From contig CAVVNM010000014.1 of the NCBI GenBank assembly GCA_963749575.1, positions 930,001-994,000 on the forward strand: 64,000 nt of DNA. The letters are read 5' to 3'. Origin of the DNA: JAMXLO01 sp963749575 (GTDB taxonomy: Bacteria > Pseudomonadota > Alphaproteobacteria > Acetobacterales > Acetobacteraceae). This document shows positions 45,515 through 54,902 of the stretch, piece after piece (positions within the stretch are counted from its first letter, which is position 1; each line of letters opens with the position of its first letter). Position numbers and translations under genes: made by a program. The notes under the pieces were generated by a model. It was given only the letters and a program-made list of their open reading frames with translations. It was not told the origin of the DNA and did not search any database.

Positions 45515-46306
45515 CTACGTGCGTGCCAACGTCTTCCGCAGGAAGCCGGTGCGCTGGGTGGCGCTCGCCATCAGGAACGCAGCGTCATTGCCGGACAGGA
45601 TAAAGCGAGCGCCCATCTCGATGTAACGCTGCATGAGCGGCTCGTTGTAGATGCCGGCCATGCCTGGGAACTTTCCGTGGTCTTTGCAGGCGCCGATCAT
45701 CGTCCGATACGCCTCCGCGACGCGTTCATTGCCGAAATCGCCGGGGATGCCCATCTCTGCGCACAGATCGTTGGTACCGATCAGCAGCACATCGACGCCG
45801 GGCACCGCGGCGATCGCGACAGCGTTCCCGATCGCGGTTGGCGTCTCCAGCATCACAACAGTGAGATTGGCGGCGTTCAGTGCCTTCGCCGCGTCGCCGG
45901 TGCTGGCCGAGCGAAGGCTATAGTGCGGGCCGATGCCACCCATGGAGCGGTGGCCGACCGGCGGATATTTCAGTTTCTGCACCACCTCGCGCGCCTCGTC
46001 CGCGGTATCGACATGCGGCACGACGATGCCGAGCACGCCGTTGTCCAGCAGACGCGTCGCGATCGCGTATTCGCCGTTCGGCACGCGTGCCAGCGGCGCG
46101 ATACCGGCATCCAAAGCGGCAGTCGCGATCTGTGCGGCGGCGTCGATCGACATGGTGCCATGCTCGAGGTCGAGGAACAGCCAGTCGAAGCCGGCGCTCT
46201 TCATGGCGATGGCGATCTCGACGCTACGGGTCAGGCGCACGCCGCAGCCGAGCGAGAGTTCGCCTTGTTCCAGCATTTCGCGGGCGATGTTGCGGATGGT
46301 AGGCAT
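45515..46306 (-). CDS. HpcH/HpaI aldolase family protein
   Basis: This 263-residue TIM-barrel protein contains GCGVRLTRSVEIAIAMKSAGFDWLFLDLEHG (catalytic His and acidic residues), GVLGIVVPHVDTADEAREVV, YPPVGHRSMGG, VVMLETPTAI and LLIGTNDLCAEMG. It is a class II pyruvate-type aldolase (4-hydroxy-2-oxoheptanedioate or 2-dehydro-3-deoxyglucarate aldolase-like). It cleaves or forms 2-keto-3-deoxy acids. It lies 11 bp after the serine hydrolase on the same strand. Confidence 0.92.
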   Translation of the reverse strand: MPTIRNIAREMLEQGELSLGCGVRLTRSVEIAIAMKSAGFDWLFLDLEHGTMSIDAAAQIATAALDAGIAPLARVPNGEYAIATRLLDNGVLGIVVPHVDTADEAREVVQKLKYPPVGHRSMGGIGPHYSLRSASTGDAAKALNAANLTVVMLETPTAIGNAVAIAAVPGVDVLLIGTNDLCAEMGIPGDFGNERVAEAYRTMIGACKDHGKFPGMAGIYNEPLMQRYIEMGARFILSGNDAAFLMASATQRTGFLRKTLART

Positions 46307-46317
46307 GGGCGGTTCCT

Positions 46318-47787
46318 TCACGCAGCCAGAGCCGTGGCGATCACGCGATTGAGTGCGGCGAGGTCCATCGGATGGTCGGTTTCGTTTGCGACCGACACGA
46401 CCATGCGGTGGCGGCGCAGGATGAAGATGCGCTGATCCGACGCGCCCGACGCCCATGCGGTATCCGCCGGCAGGTCGGGGAAGCTGCGGTCGGCATTGCT
46501 GCGGAAGCATGCTGCGTAACTGCTGCCGGCATGGGTCGGGGCCAGCGCATAGTCGACCCAGCCGCACGGCAACAGGCGTTCGCCGTCCCATACGCCGTCC
46601 TGCACATACAGCACGCCGAGTTTCGCGTAGTCGCGCAGCGTGGCGAAGCCGGAACCCGAGCCGATGAAGTTGCCCGTACGGTCCGCCGAGTGCTGAAACG
46701 TGCTCATGCCCAGCCGGTCGGCAAGCAGTCCGTACAGCGTGGCATGATACGGCAGGCCGCGGCTTTCGATGCGGTCTCGGATGATCGCGCCCAGCACGTT
46801 GATGCCGGCGTTGATGTAGCGGTACACGGAGCCCGGCACGGTCGCGACAATGGCACGCTGCGCCGCGTCGAACGCATCGGCAGCGTCCTGATACACCGCG
46901 CTGTTTTCGAAGCCGATGGTTGCACGGCCGCTTGCATCGAGCACGGGAATGCCGAGGCCGGAGCGCATCCGCAGCAAGTGGTCGAGCGTAATCAGGTGGT
47001 GGATCGAGCGCGGATCGCGCCACAGGGGCGCCGGCGCTGGGTCGTACACCGAGCCGAGCCAGCCTTCATGGATCAGCCGGCCGACCAGTGTGCAGGTGAC
47101 CGCCTTGGTCATCGACCAACTCGGCGTCGCACGATCCGGGGTGCCGAATGCGCTGTAGCGTTCCGCCAACACGCGATCCGGCGAAGCGATCAGGATGCCG
47201 TAGATTCCGGCGGAATTCGCGAACAGCACATCGAGTGAGGCGGCAAGTTCCGCCGAAGGCGCGGCGGGCGGCTCGACCGCATCGCCACGCGGCCACGCGC
47301 GCGTCGGATTGGATCGGCGAACGATCGGCGCTGGATCGAAGGTCGGCGCGCGGTGCGCTCCAAGCAGGATGCCGCCATAACCGGGACGTGCGATCGCCGA
47401 CCCGGTGAGCGGCGCGCCGAACGCCGGATCGCTCCACTGCACCGTAGCGCGTCGCTCGGCATCATTGGTCTCGACGGCAAGGCGGCCGGCGCGGTATGCG
47501 GCGATCAACTCCGCCTGATCCGCCGATGCGTCGGGCCGCGCGATAAGACCGCCTGGAATCGTCAGCGCCCGCCAACGGAAATGCCGTTCCGCAGTGGTTC
47601 GATCCAGGCCGGTTACATACATCATGTCGGCGAAGCGCTTGGCGGCGAAGTTCACCGTGCGCTGGCGGATCGCGAGCGGTGACCCGTCGTACACTACCGG
47701 ATCGGGCGGACCGTCGGCGTTCAGCGGACACGTGATATCGAAGGTGGAGTCGACGACGCGCGGAGGACTTGCAGTCGCGTCGTTCAT
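46318..47787 (-). CDS. Serine hydrolase, class C β-lactamase fold
   Basis: This 489-residue protein has a long N-terminal region before the catalytic domain. The nucleophile motif is PSWSMTKAVTCTLVGRLIHEG (S-x-x-K). LDHLLRMRSGLGIPVLD, YRYINAGINVLGAIIRDRI with Y-x-N, and GSGSGFATLRDYAKLGVLYVQDG are all typical of EstB/D-aminopeptidase-like hydrolases. No signal peptide is visible, so it is probably cytoplasmic. It overlaps the PhyH gene upstream by 4 bp. Confidence 0.9.
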   Translation of the reverse strand: MNDATASPPRVVDSTFDITCPLNADGPPDPVVYDGSPLAIRQRTVNFAAKRFADMMYVTGLDRTTAERHFRWRALTIPGGLIARPDASADQAELIAAYRAGRLAVETNDAERRATVQWSDPAFGAPLTGSAIARPGYGGILLGAHRAPTFDPAPIVRRSNPTRAWPRGDAVEPPAAPSAELAASLDVLFANSAGIYGILIASPDRVLAERYSAFGTPDRATPSWSMTKAVTCTLVGRLIHEGWLGSVYDPAPAPLWRDPRSIHHLITLDHLLRMRSGLGIPVLDASGRATIGFENSAVYQDAADAFDAAQRAIVATVPGSVYRYINAGINVLGAIIRDRIESRGLPYHATLYGLLADRLGMSTFQHSADRTGNFIGSGSGFATLRDYAKLGVLYVQDGVWDGERLLPCGWVDYALAPTHAGSSYAACFRSNADRSFPDLPADTAWASGASDQRIFILRRHRMVVSVANETDHPMDLAALNRVIATALAA

Positions 47788-48677
47788 TTCGCCGGCTCCG
47801 GCTGACGCGCTTCGGTCGGCACAGCGAAATAGCGGCTCTTCATGCCCTTTTGGTTCTCGTAGAGCGAACCTTGCAGCGTTGCCGGCGGCAACGGGAGGCG
47901 TACCGGTACATGTTCCAGCCGCGGCTCACGGTGGACGCCGCACACCATCAGCTCCTTGAACTTTTCGATGCCGGCGGGGAAGCCGAGCAGCGGCCAGGCA
48001 TCGGCGGTGCGGAACTGGAACAGCAGCAGACGGCGGTCATGGTCGGAGACGTTCGGTGCGGAGCCATGGACCGCGCGCACGTGGTGCACCGTGATCGAGC
48101 CGGCCCTGCCGGTCAGCGGGATCGCGCCGGCGTAGTCCACATCGTGGTTCGCAGGATCCATCGCGCCGCAGAAGATGCCATCGGCATGATGGTCGTGGAT
48201 CGGGCCACGATGGCTGCCTGGGACGATCATCAGCGGCCCGTTCGCCATCGCCATGTCGTCGAACATCACGCCGACCGCGGCCAGGTCGTCGTTGGTGTGC
48301 GGGTAGAACGCCCAGTCCTGATGCCACTCCACCGGCGCGCCGAAGCCGGCGCACTTCATGTTGAGCTTGGCGGTGTCGAAGCGGATGTCCGGGCCCCAGA
48401 GATCCCGCAGCACCGCGAGGATCTTCGGATGGCGCGCGAGGCCGGCGTATTCCGGATGATGCTGGTGCGCGGCCTTGATGCGGCGGACGCGCGGGTGGTC
48501 CGGCGTGTGGCTGTCCTCCAGGTCGTAGATCTCGTTGTGCGCTGTCACCCCCCGCGCGCGCTCGACGAATTCGTCGGTCACGCGACGCAGGCGCTGGACT
48601 TCATCCAACGTGAGGATATCGGTCACGACGATGGCGCCGGTCTCGTTATACTGGTCGATCTGGGTTGTGGTCAGCAT
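47784..48677 (-). CDS. Phytanoyl-CoA dioxygenase (PhyH) family protein
   Basis: This 297-residue Fe(II)/2-oxoglutarate oxygenase has the facial triad: H119 and D121 in PVEWHQDWAFYPH and H204 in VHHVRAVHGSAPN. An arginine for 2-oxoglutarate lies further on (DHDRRLLLFQFR). It hydroxylates an unknown small molecule. It is first in an operon with a serine hydrolase and an HpcH aldolase, suggesting stepwise breakdown of one compound (inference). Confidence 0.92.
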   Translation of the reverse strand: MLTTTQIDQYNETGAIVVTDILTLDEVQRLRRVTDEFVERARGVTAHNEIYDLEDSHTPDHPRVRRIKAAHQHHPEYAGLARHPKILAVLRDLWGPDIRFDTAKLNMKCAGFGAPVEWHQDWAFYPHTNDDLAAVGVMFDDMAMANGPLMIVPGSHRGPIHDHHADGIFCGAMDPANHDVDYAGAIPLTGRAGSITVHHVRAVHGSAPNVSDHDRRLLLFQFRTADAWPLLGFPAGIEKFKELMVCGVHREPRLEHVPVRLPLPPATLQGSLYENQKGMKSRYFAVPTEARQPEPAK

Positions 48678-48712
48678 GGCGTCCTCCGTTTGGCGGGATT
48701 ATACAGATCGCC

Positions 48713-49468
48713 ATGCATTCCGCCATGATCACCGGCGCCGGTAGCGGGCTCGGCCGCGCCACGGCGCTCGCCCTCGCCGCGCGTGGCTGTGCGCTGGCGC
48801 TGGTGGATATCGACGAACCCGCGACAGCCGAGGTCGCGCGGGCCTGCGGCAACGCGCACCTGATCGTGCAGGACCTAACGGCGTCGGGTGGCGCGGGAGC
48901 GGCAGTCACGCGCAGCATAGCTGCGCTCGGTGCGCTCGACATCGTGGTGAACAACGCGGGCTATGGCGCGGGCGAGGCGTTCCTGGAGATGCGCGAAGCG
49001 ACGTGGGACCGCACGCTCGATCTCAACTTGAAGTCGGTGGCACTGATCTGTGCCGCGGCGGGGCGGCATATGAGCGAACGCGGCAAGGGGCGCATCGTCA
49101 ACGTGACGTCACCGGCGTCGCGCATGGCGCTGCCGAACTATCTCGCCTATGCGGCGAGCAAGGCAGGCGTCGACGCTGTGACGCGTGCCGCGGCGGTGGC
49201 ACTGGCGCCGTTCGGCGTCACGGTGAACAGCGTGGCGCCCGGCATGATGGATACCGCGATGCAGCGCGTCACTGAACGCCAGCTTGCCGCGATCGAGGGA
49301 CGCAACGACATCGACGTGTTCCTCGACGAACGCACGCAGCGCATTCCGATCGGGCGGCGCACGGATTGCGAGACGGTGGCGGGCATCATCGTCTGGCTGG
49401 CGTTGGATGCGCCCGACTACATCACGGCGGAGCGGCTGAACGCGTCGGGCGGGCTGGACAAGGACTGA
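48713..49468 (+). CDS. SDR-family oxidoreductase
   Basis: This 251-residue classical SDR has AMITGAGSGLGRATALALAARG, DIVVNNAGYGAGEAF, GRIVNVTSPASRMALPNYLAYAASKAGVDAVTRAAAVALAPFGVTVNSVAPGMMDTAM and a C-terminal AERLNASGGLDKD. The catalytic Ser, Tyr and Lys are present. The start at 48713 places the cofactor motif at the usual position near residue 8. It is divergent from the PhyH operon, with 35 bp between the start codons, so the two may share control. Confidence 0.92.
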   Translation: MHSAMITGAGSGLGRATALALAARGCALALVDIDEPATAEVARACGNAHLIVQDLTASGGAGAAVTRSIAALGALDIVVNNAGYGAGEAFLEMREATWDRTLDLNLKSVALICAAAGRHMSERGKGRIVNVTSPASRMALPNYLAYAASKAGVDAVTRAAAVALAPFGVTVNSVAPGMMDTAMQRVTERQLAAIEGRNDIDVFLDERTQRIPIGRRTDCETVAGIIVWLALDAPDYITAERLNASGGLDKD

Positions 49469-49496
49469 CGCAGAAGCAGAAGGGGAAGCATCAGCG

Positions 49497-49629
49497 ATGG
49501 CCGTGCAGGTACCGACACCCAGGCAGCTGAGCGAGATCGCCGACGAGATCGGGTTGTCCTTTACCGACGCCGACATCGCGCCGTTCGACCTCACGCACCA
49601 CCCTGCGATGGCAATATGGCCATGTAGCG
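49497..49629 (+). pseudogene. N-terminal stub of an amidase
   Basis: The ATG at 49497, preceded by GAAGGGGAAGCATC, gives MAVQVPTPRQLSEIADEIGL followed by SFTDADIAPFDLTHHPAMAIWPCSA. The TPxQLxxIAxEIGLxxTDADI pattern is the usual start of amidase-signature enzymes. Similarity ends after ~31 codons where the convergent VOC gene begins. The rest of the gene has been deleted. Confidence 0.55.
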
Positions 49630-50031
49630 CTACCTGCTCTGCACCAGCTCCACCATGATGCCCTCCGGGCCGCGGATGAATGCGAGCCGCGTGCCGGGAT
49701 CGCGGGTCAGTGGTCCGATCGCGACATCGGCGCCCTTGGCACGCAGCTCCTCGCAGGCCGCATCGACGTCGTCCACCGTCAGGCCGATGTGTTCCAGACC
49801 ATAATATGGGAACCGAGGCGCGCCGGCGGTTGGATCGTGCGGATGTGTCGGCGCGATCAGCACCTTCTGGCCGCCGACCTGCATCGTGATGCGCATCTGG
49901 CCGGGATACAGCGTGCCCGGCGGATAGACGCTGCGCATCACTTCGGCGTTGAACATCGTCTCGAAGAAGTGCGCCGTCACATCGGGGGCGGAACTGCGCA
50001 GGTGGACGTGATCGTAGTGATAGGTGCGCAT
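49630..50031 (-). CDS. VOC-family protein (glyoxalase/bleomycin-resistance type)
   Basis: This 133-residue single VOC module-pair contains YHYDHVHLRSSAPDVTAHFFETMF, YYGLEHIGLTVDDVDAACEELRAKGADV and AFIRGPEGIMVELVQ. Likely metal ligands are H8 (or H10), H83 and E130. The substrate is unknown. It follows the MBL-fold hydrolase on the same strand with a 9-bp gap, so the two probably form an operon. Confidence 0.9.
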   Translation of the reverse strand: MRTYHYDHVHLRSSAPDVTAHFFETMFNAEVMRSVYPPGTLYPGQMRITMQVGGQKVLIAPTHPHDPTAGAPRFPYYGLEHIGLTVDDVDAACEELRAKGADVAIGPLTRDPGTRLAFIRGPEGIMVELVQSR

Positions 50032-50040
50032 GATCGCCCC

Positions 50041-50910
50041 CTATCGCACGAACGAATAGTGGAACCGTTCGCCATCCGCCGCCACCCGACCCACCGTCGG
50101 CGACGGAAAATGGATCGGCAGGATCAGGGTGCCGGTGTCGGCCACATCCGTCAGGAACTTGCGCCGCGAGACCGCCGCCTCCTTCGCGTCCCAGTCGAAG
50201 ATCGTCGACCAGTCCGGTTCGCGACATTGCAGCGCGTGGTGCATCATGTCACCGGTCACCGAGGCGCGCTGACCGCCCGAGCGGATGTTCACGCAGCAAT
50301 GGCACGGTGAATGACCCGGCGTCGGCGTCAGCCACACCGTATCGTCAAGCGTATAGTCATCGTCCACCAGCAACGCCTGTCCCGCCGCCACGATCGGCTC
50401 GCAGTTGAATCGCCACACGTTGCCCGGCGGCTGGTCGCCGCGCGCCGTCGCCGCCTCCCACGCCGCATATTCGCGCTTGTGGAAGATGTACTTCGCCTTC
50501 GGGAAGGTCGGTACCCAGCTGCCGTTGCGCAGCACGGTGTTCCAGCCGCAATGGTCGATGTGCAGATGCGTGCAGAACACGTAGTCGATATCTTCGAACT
50601 TCAGCCCCTCGGCGCGAAATCCATCGAGCCAGGGCTGCTTGGGAAAATCCATCGGCGCCGGATAGCCCTTATCCTCGCCGGTGCAGGTGTCGACCAGGAT
50701 CGTGTGATGCGGCGTGCGCACGACGAAAGTCTGATAGGTGATCACCATGCGGTTGGACGCGGGGTCATAAACCTCGGGGTCCATCTCGGCGAGATAACGC
50801 CGGCCGAGTTCAGGATCATAGCTGGGAAACATGTCCTCGGGCTGACGCCACGGACCGTCGCGCTCGATGATGCTGGTGATGCTGACATCACCAATCCTCA
50901 GGCTGCGCAT
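50041..50910 (-). CDS. MBL-fold metallo-hydrolase
   Basis: This 289-residue metallo-β-lactamase-fold protein has the zinc motif TCTHLHIDHCGWN (HxHxDH), a further histidine in TPTPGHSPCHCCV, VTGDMMHHALQ with a metal-bridging aspartate, and a C-terminal IHFPSPTVGRV. This layout suggests a lactonase or hydrolase of the AttM/YtnP group. No signal peptide is visible. It is upstream of the VOC gene on the same strand. Confidence 0.92.
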   Translation of the reverse strand: MRSLRIGDVSITSIIERDGPWRQPEDMFPSYDPELGRRYLAEMDPEVYDPASNRMVITYQTFVVRTPHHTILVDTCTGEDKGYPAPMDFPKQPWLDGFRAEGLKFEDIDYVFCTHLHIDHCGWNTVLRNGSWVPTFPKAKYIFHKREYAAWEAATARGDQPPGNVWRFNCEPIVAAGQALLVDDDYTLDDTVWLTPTPGHSPCHCCVNIRSGGQRASVTGDMMHHALQCREPDWSTIFDWDAKEAAVSRRKFLTDVADTGTLILPIHFPSPTVGRVAADGERFHYSFVR

Positions 50911-51073
50911 AGCGCTCCCCCTTCCCTCTCGTCATCCGCCGCGACGCGTACTCCGTCCCGGCAGCCGATGATCAGGGTAACCGATTTGGTCCTCCCCGTC
51001 TGCCCTCCGGCGGCACCATCCGTGCGCGTCGGCGACGCAAGCGGCGCAGACCGATGCTCGCCCGTTGCGGTCA

Positions 51074-52693
51074 TCATTCGGATCCGATCCGGGCGCCCTT
51101 CTCTGCGACCGAGCGTTTCATCAGCAGCACAACGAACACCAGCGCGACCATGACAACGGCGAGCACCCAGAACACATCGAAGTAGGCGAGCGACGATGCC
51201 TGTTGCTCGCGCAGGTTTGCCAGCGCCTGCAAGGCCATTTGCTGTGCAGCGACCGGATCGCCGGTCTGCTGCAGGAACTGCCCGGTTGCCTCACCAAGGA
51301 AGGAATGCGTCGCCGGGCTGAACAGATCGAGCGATTCGCCAAGACGGAGGCTGTGGAACTGGTCACGGCGCTCCTGCACCGTCTGAGCCATCGATGTCCC
51401 GACGCTGCCACCCTCGTTCCGCAGCAGGCTCAACAGGCCGACCGCCGCCCCGCGCAGCGCGACCGGCGTATAGAGGTAGGCCGCCACGTTCGCGGGGGCG
51501 AAGCACATCGCCAGCCCGATGATCAGCACCACCCGCGGCCAGACGATCTGCCCAGGACTGACGTCCAGGTTCATCTGCGACATCCAGTAATTCCCCGCGG
51601 CCATGGTCAACAAACCCGCGGCGATCACCCATCGCGCATCGGTCCCACGACCTAGCGCGCGCCCCACGAACGGCATGGTGACGACGGCAAAGAAGCCGGC
51701 CGGCGACATGACCAGTCCGGCGCTCAGCGCATCATAACCGAACAGCGATTGGAGCAAGGCAGGCAACGAGGTGCTGGCAGCATACAGCACCGCAAATGCG
51801 GTGAAGATGATGATGCAGCAGGCGGCGAAATTCCGCTCACGCAACGGCCGGAAATTTACCACCGGACTCGGATGGCGCAGTTCCCAGATGATCAGCGCGA
51901 CCAGGCCCACGGCGAACAGCATCACCAGCGTCTGCACGCGCCAGAACGGGTCGCCCAGCCAGTCCCATTCCTGTCCCTTGCTGAGGGTCACCTCCCAACA
52001 GACGATGACTATCACCAGCAGCGACAGGCCGACGCCGTCGAAGCTGAACGGTCGCTTGCGCAACTCCATGCGCTGTGCCGTGAGGTAATCGGGGTCGCGG
52101 AGTGTGATGGCACATGCACCGAACGCCAGGAGGCCGACGGGAATGTTGATCCAGAACACCCACCGCCAGGTGTAGTCGTCGGTGATCCAGCCGCCGAGCG
52201 TCGGACCCACGACAGGCGCGATCAGCGCGGCCAGGCCGAACAGCGTCATGGCCATGCCCTGCCGCTCGACCGGGAAGGCGTCGAGCAGCACGCCCTGACT
52301 CGATGGCTGCAGACCGCCGCCGGCAAGACCCTGGAGCACGCGGAACAGGATCAGTTGGCCAAGACTGGTCGCCATGCCGCACAGCCCCGAGGCGAGGGTG
52401 AATACGGCGATGGAAAGCAGGAAATAATTGCGGCGCCCAACATGCGCGATCAGCCAGCCGGTGATCGGCAGGATGATCGCGTTGGCGGCAAGGTAGCTGG
52501 TGATAACCCACTCGCCGTCATCGACCGTGGCCGACAGACCGCCCGCGATATAGCGCAGCGCCACCACCGCGATCGTGGTGTCGAGCACCTCCATGAAGGT
52601 CGGCACCACGACGACAGCAGCGACGACCCAGGGGTTTGTCGCAGCGCGGGATGGGGAATTCAGCGGTGGCGACGACAGCGCTGCATCGCTCAT
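51074..52693 (-). CDS. DHA2-family MFS drug efflux permease (EmrB-like)
   Basis: This 539-residue transporter has about 14 helices. It has the DHA2 motifs LDTTIAVVALRYIAGGLSATVDDGEWVITSYLAANAIILPITGWL, GRRNYFLLSIAVFTLASGLCGMA and GLGGGLQPSSQGV-like text (LAGGGLQPSSQGVLLDAFP). It exports drugs across the inner membrane, working with the EmrA-type adaptor encoded just upstream; the start overlaps that stop by 4 bp. No outer membrane channel gene is nearby. Confidence 0.94.
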   Translation of the reverse strand: MSDAALSSPPLNSPSRAATNPWVVAAVVVVPTFMEVLDTTIAVVALRYIAGGLSATVDDGEWVITSYLAANAIILPITGWLIAHVGRRNYFLLSIAVFTLASGLCGMATSLGQLILFRVLQGLAGGGLQPSSQGVLLDAFPVERQGMAMTLFGLAALIAPVVGPTLGGWITDDYTWRWVFWINIPVGLLAFGACAITLRDPDYLTAQRMELRKRPFSFDGVGLSLLVIVIVCWEVTLSKGQEWDWLGDPFWRVQTLVMLFAVGLVALIIWELRHPSPVVNFRPLRERNFAACCIIIFTAFAVLYAASTSLPALLQSLFGYDALSAGLVMSPAGFFAVVTMPFVGRALGRGTDARWVIAAGLLTMAAGNYWMSQMNLDVSPGQIVWPRVVLIIGLAMCFAPANVAAYLYTPVALRGAAVGLLSLLRNEGGSVGTSMAQTVQERRDQFHSLRLGESLDLFSPATHSFLGEATGQFLQQTGDPVAAQQMALQALANLREQQASSLAYFDVFWVLAVVMVALVFVVLLMKRSVAEKGARIGSE

Positions 52694-54228
52694 TGCCTGG
52701 CGCCCGACGCGCTGGCGGTCGGACCAGGGCTGGAAGACTGTGGCACATTGGTCTGGAGAAACTTCCCGGCATCGGGTCCGGTCGGTGGCTGGTTGATATT
52801 GACGTAGGGAACCACCGAGGTGCCGATGAACAGCGGTGTCCGATCGGCGTTGTAATCGACGAGATCGATCCGGACCGGCAACCGCTGCACCACCTTGATG
52901 AAATTGCCGGTGGCGTTCTCGGGTGGCAGCAATGCCAGGGTCGATCCGGTCCCCTCGGTGAAACCGGAAATCCGGCCTTTGAAGATGTGCGTGCCGCCAT
53001 ACATGTCGACGTGCAGATCGACGGGCTGGCCGATGCGCAGGTCACGCAACTGCGTTTCCTTGAAGTTGGCATCGACCCAGATTTCGTTGAGCGAGCGGAC
53101 CGCCATCAGGTTCTGGCCGACCTGAACATAGTTGCCCGGATTGACGTTGCGCCGTGTGACGACGCCGTCGATATCCGCGATGATGTCGGTGTAACGAAGA
53201 TCCAGTTCGGCCTGCGCGAGATCGCGCCTGGCGGCTTCGAGTTTCGCCTCGGCCTGCTTGACCGCCGGGGCATTGGCCGCGAACTGGGCGAACGTGCTGT
53301 CGACGTCGCCCAGTTTGTAGAACTGATCGAGCATCGCTTTCGGACCCTGGTCGAACGAGTGCACGATGCCGAGCTGAGCGGCGCTCTGAATGAGCGCTGC
53401 CTGCGCCTCGAGGACAGACGAAAAGGTCTCGTCGAGATCGGGCGGCACCTGGCCGAGATCGCCGCCCCCGTCGGGCTGCGCCGGCAGTCCCAGCGAGACG
53501 CGGATCTGGTAGACGTTGGCCAAGGTCTGGGTGAGTTCCGCACCAGCCGTCGTCAGCGTCGCTTGCCGCTCGTCCAACACCTCACGCGGCGTGTCCCCCC
53601 GGGGGACGAGTTCCCGCGCCCGATCGTATTGAAGCTGGGCCAGCACCAGCGCGGCCTTGCTCTTGTTGATATCGGCGACCCGCGCGTGCAGGAGCGCGAC
53701 CTGGCTGTCGACACCCTCCACGGCGTGTTGCAGGCTCCAGCGCTGACTCATCGCCTGCGCCTCGATCGCGCGTACCGCCGCGTTGGCAGCCTGGAGGTCT
53801 GCCGTCGCGGTGTCGACCGCTGCCTGCTTCTCGGCGACCGCAACCCGATACGGCTCCTTGTCCAGGGCGGCGAGGAGATCGCCCTTGCGCACACGGTTGT
53901 TGTCATCCACCAGAACGCGGGAAATCTGTCCCGCCACGCGGGGCGCAACAAACGTCACATGGCCATTCACGTAGGCGTCGTCGGTGGAGACGGTGTTGAA
54001 CATTTCCTTGACCCAGGGGATGCCGAACACCACGAGAACCGCCACGACAACGACACCGAGCGCACCGGCCACAAGCTTTCGCTTCCGCGTGGACTTGCGG
54101 GCCTCCTGCGGCACGGGGTTAGCCTCCGGCGGTGTCGGCGCGGATTTCGCGTCATGAGCAGCCGCAGCATCTCCATTCGCTGTCGGATGCGCGTTACTCG
54201 AACCAGGCTTGTCGTTTTGCTCGGTCAT
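52690..54228 (-). CDS. HlyD/EmrA-type membrane fusion protein
   Basis: This 512-residue periplasmic adaptor has a cytosolic Pro/Ala-rich N-terminus, a membrane helix (KLVAGALGVVVVAVLVVFGIPWV) and a first lipoyl half (STDDAYVNGHVTFVAPRVAGQISRVLVDDNNRVRKGDLLAALD). A long α-helical hairpin (~130-330) is followed by IIADIDGVVTRRNVNPGNYVQVGQNLMAV and a β-barrel domain. The start MTEQNDKPGSS at 54228 has a preceding stretch without similarity. Operon with the EmrB-like pump. Confidence 0.93.
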   Translation of the reverse strand: MTEQNDKPGSSNAHPTANGDAAAAHDAKSAPTPPEANPVPQEARKSTRKRKLVAGALGVVVVAVLVVFGIPWVKEMFNTVSTDDAYVNGHVTFVAPRVAGQISRVLVDDNNRVRKGDLLAALDKEPYRVAVAEKQAAVDTATADLQAANAAVRAIEAQAMSQRWSLQHAVEGVDSQVALLHARVADINKSKAALVLAQLQYDRARELVPRGDTPREVLDERQATLTTAGAELTQTLANVYQIRVSLGLPAQPDGGGDLGQVPPDLDETFSSVLEAQAALIQSAAQLGIVHSFDQGPKAMLDQFYKLGDVDSTFAQFAANAPAVKQAEAKLEAARRDLAQAELDLRYTDIIADIDGVVTRRNVNPGNYVQVGQNLMAVRSLNEIWVDANFKETQLRDLRIGQPVDLHVDMYGGTHIFKGRISGFTEGTGSTLALLPPENATGNFIKVVQRLPVRIDLVDYNADRTPLFIGTSVVPYVNINQPPTGPDAGKFLQTNVPQSSSPGPTASASGARQ

Positions 54229-54530
54229 GTCGGACACCCGTTGCATGGGGACCAAACGGACGGCGTCGAACGGCTCCCACTCGTCCTCACTGGAACGATC
54301 ACACGGCTGCCCCAGCGTCTCCGATTGCCGCCGCAGTGTCGAGAACAAAAATGCGCGATTTGGTATCGGCGGTCACGGCTCGGGGGTGTAGTGATTTGCA
54401 CTCGGGACCAAAACCAAGAATTTCGCAGCACCCGCATTCGCGATCACCCTCTCGCAGACACACTTTGTGACGGATTCCGCCGCGCGATCGCTTGGCAAGG
54501 CGGCCAAGCTGGCCCCATGATCCGATCCTT

Positions 54531-54902
54531 ATGGCCGACGAGAAGTCGCTCTGGACCGGACTGAGACGCGGGCTCGCTCGCCGCTGCCCCAATTGCGGCA
54601 GGGGGCATCTGCTCAGAGGGTATCTGACCATCCGCACGCCCTGCGAAGTCTGTGGCAACGACAACTCGGTCTATCCGTCCGACGACTTCCCCCCTTATCT
54701 GACCATCTTCGCTGCCGGCCACGTGATACTCCCGCTCTTCATATGGACGGACAACGTCTATGAGCCCCCGCTCTGGGTGGAAGCCGCGATCTGGCTGCCG
54801 GTGACGGTCCTCATGTGTCTCGCGTTGTTGCCGTTTATGAAGGGCGCGGCGGTCGGGTTGTGCTGGGCCATGGATATTGTCCGCCAGGAGGCGGCGACGT
54901 GA
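54531..54902 (+). CDS. DUF983 membrane protein with zinc ribbon
   Basis: This 123-residue protein has an N-terminal zinc ribbon (RRCPNCGRGHLLRGYLTIRTPCEVCGND, two CxxC pairs) and two membrane helices (PYLTIFAAGHVILPLFIW and EAAIWLPVTVLMCLALLPFMKG). This is the DUF983 layout, sometimes linked to cytochrome oxidase assembly genes; the function is unproven. The stop overlaps the next start (GTGA). Confidence 0.9.
   Translation: MADEKSLWTGLRRGLARRCPNCGRGHLLRGYLTIRTPCEVCGNDNSVYPSDDFPPYLTIFAAGHVILPLFIWTDNVYEPPLWVEAAIWLPVTVLMCLALLPFMKGAAVGLCWAMDIVRQEAAT

Noticed and set aside
45515..47023. Longer N-terminal extension of the HpcH aldolase
   Set aside because: The extra ~240 residues are an out-of-frame reading of the serine hydrolase gene. 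The family N-terminus starts at 46306.
51837..52511. Minus-strand frame inside the EmrB gene
   Set aside because: An alternative frame of a real transporter gene, with no domain of its own.
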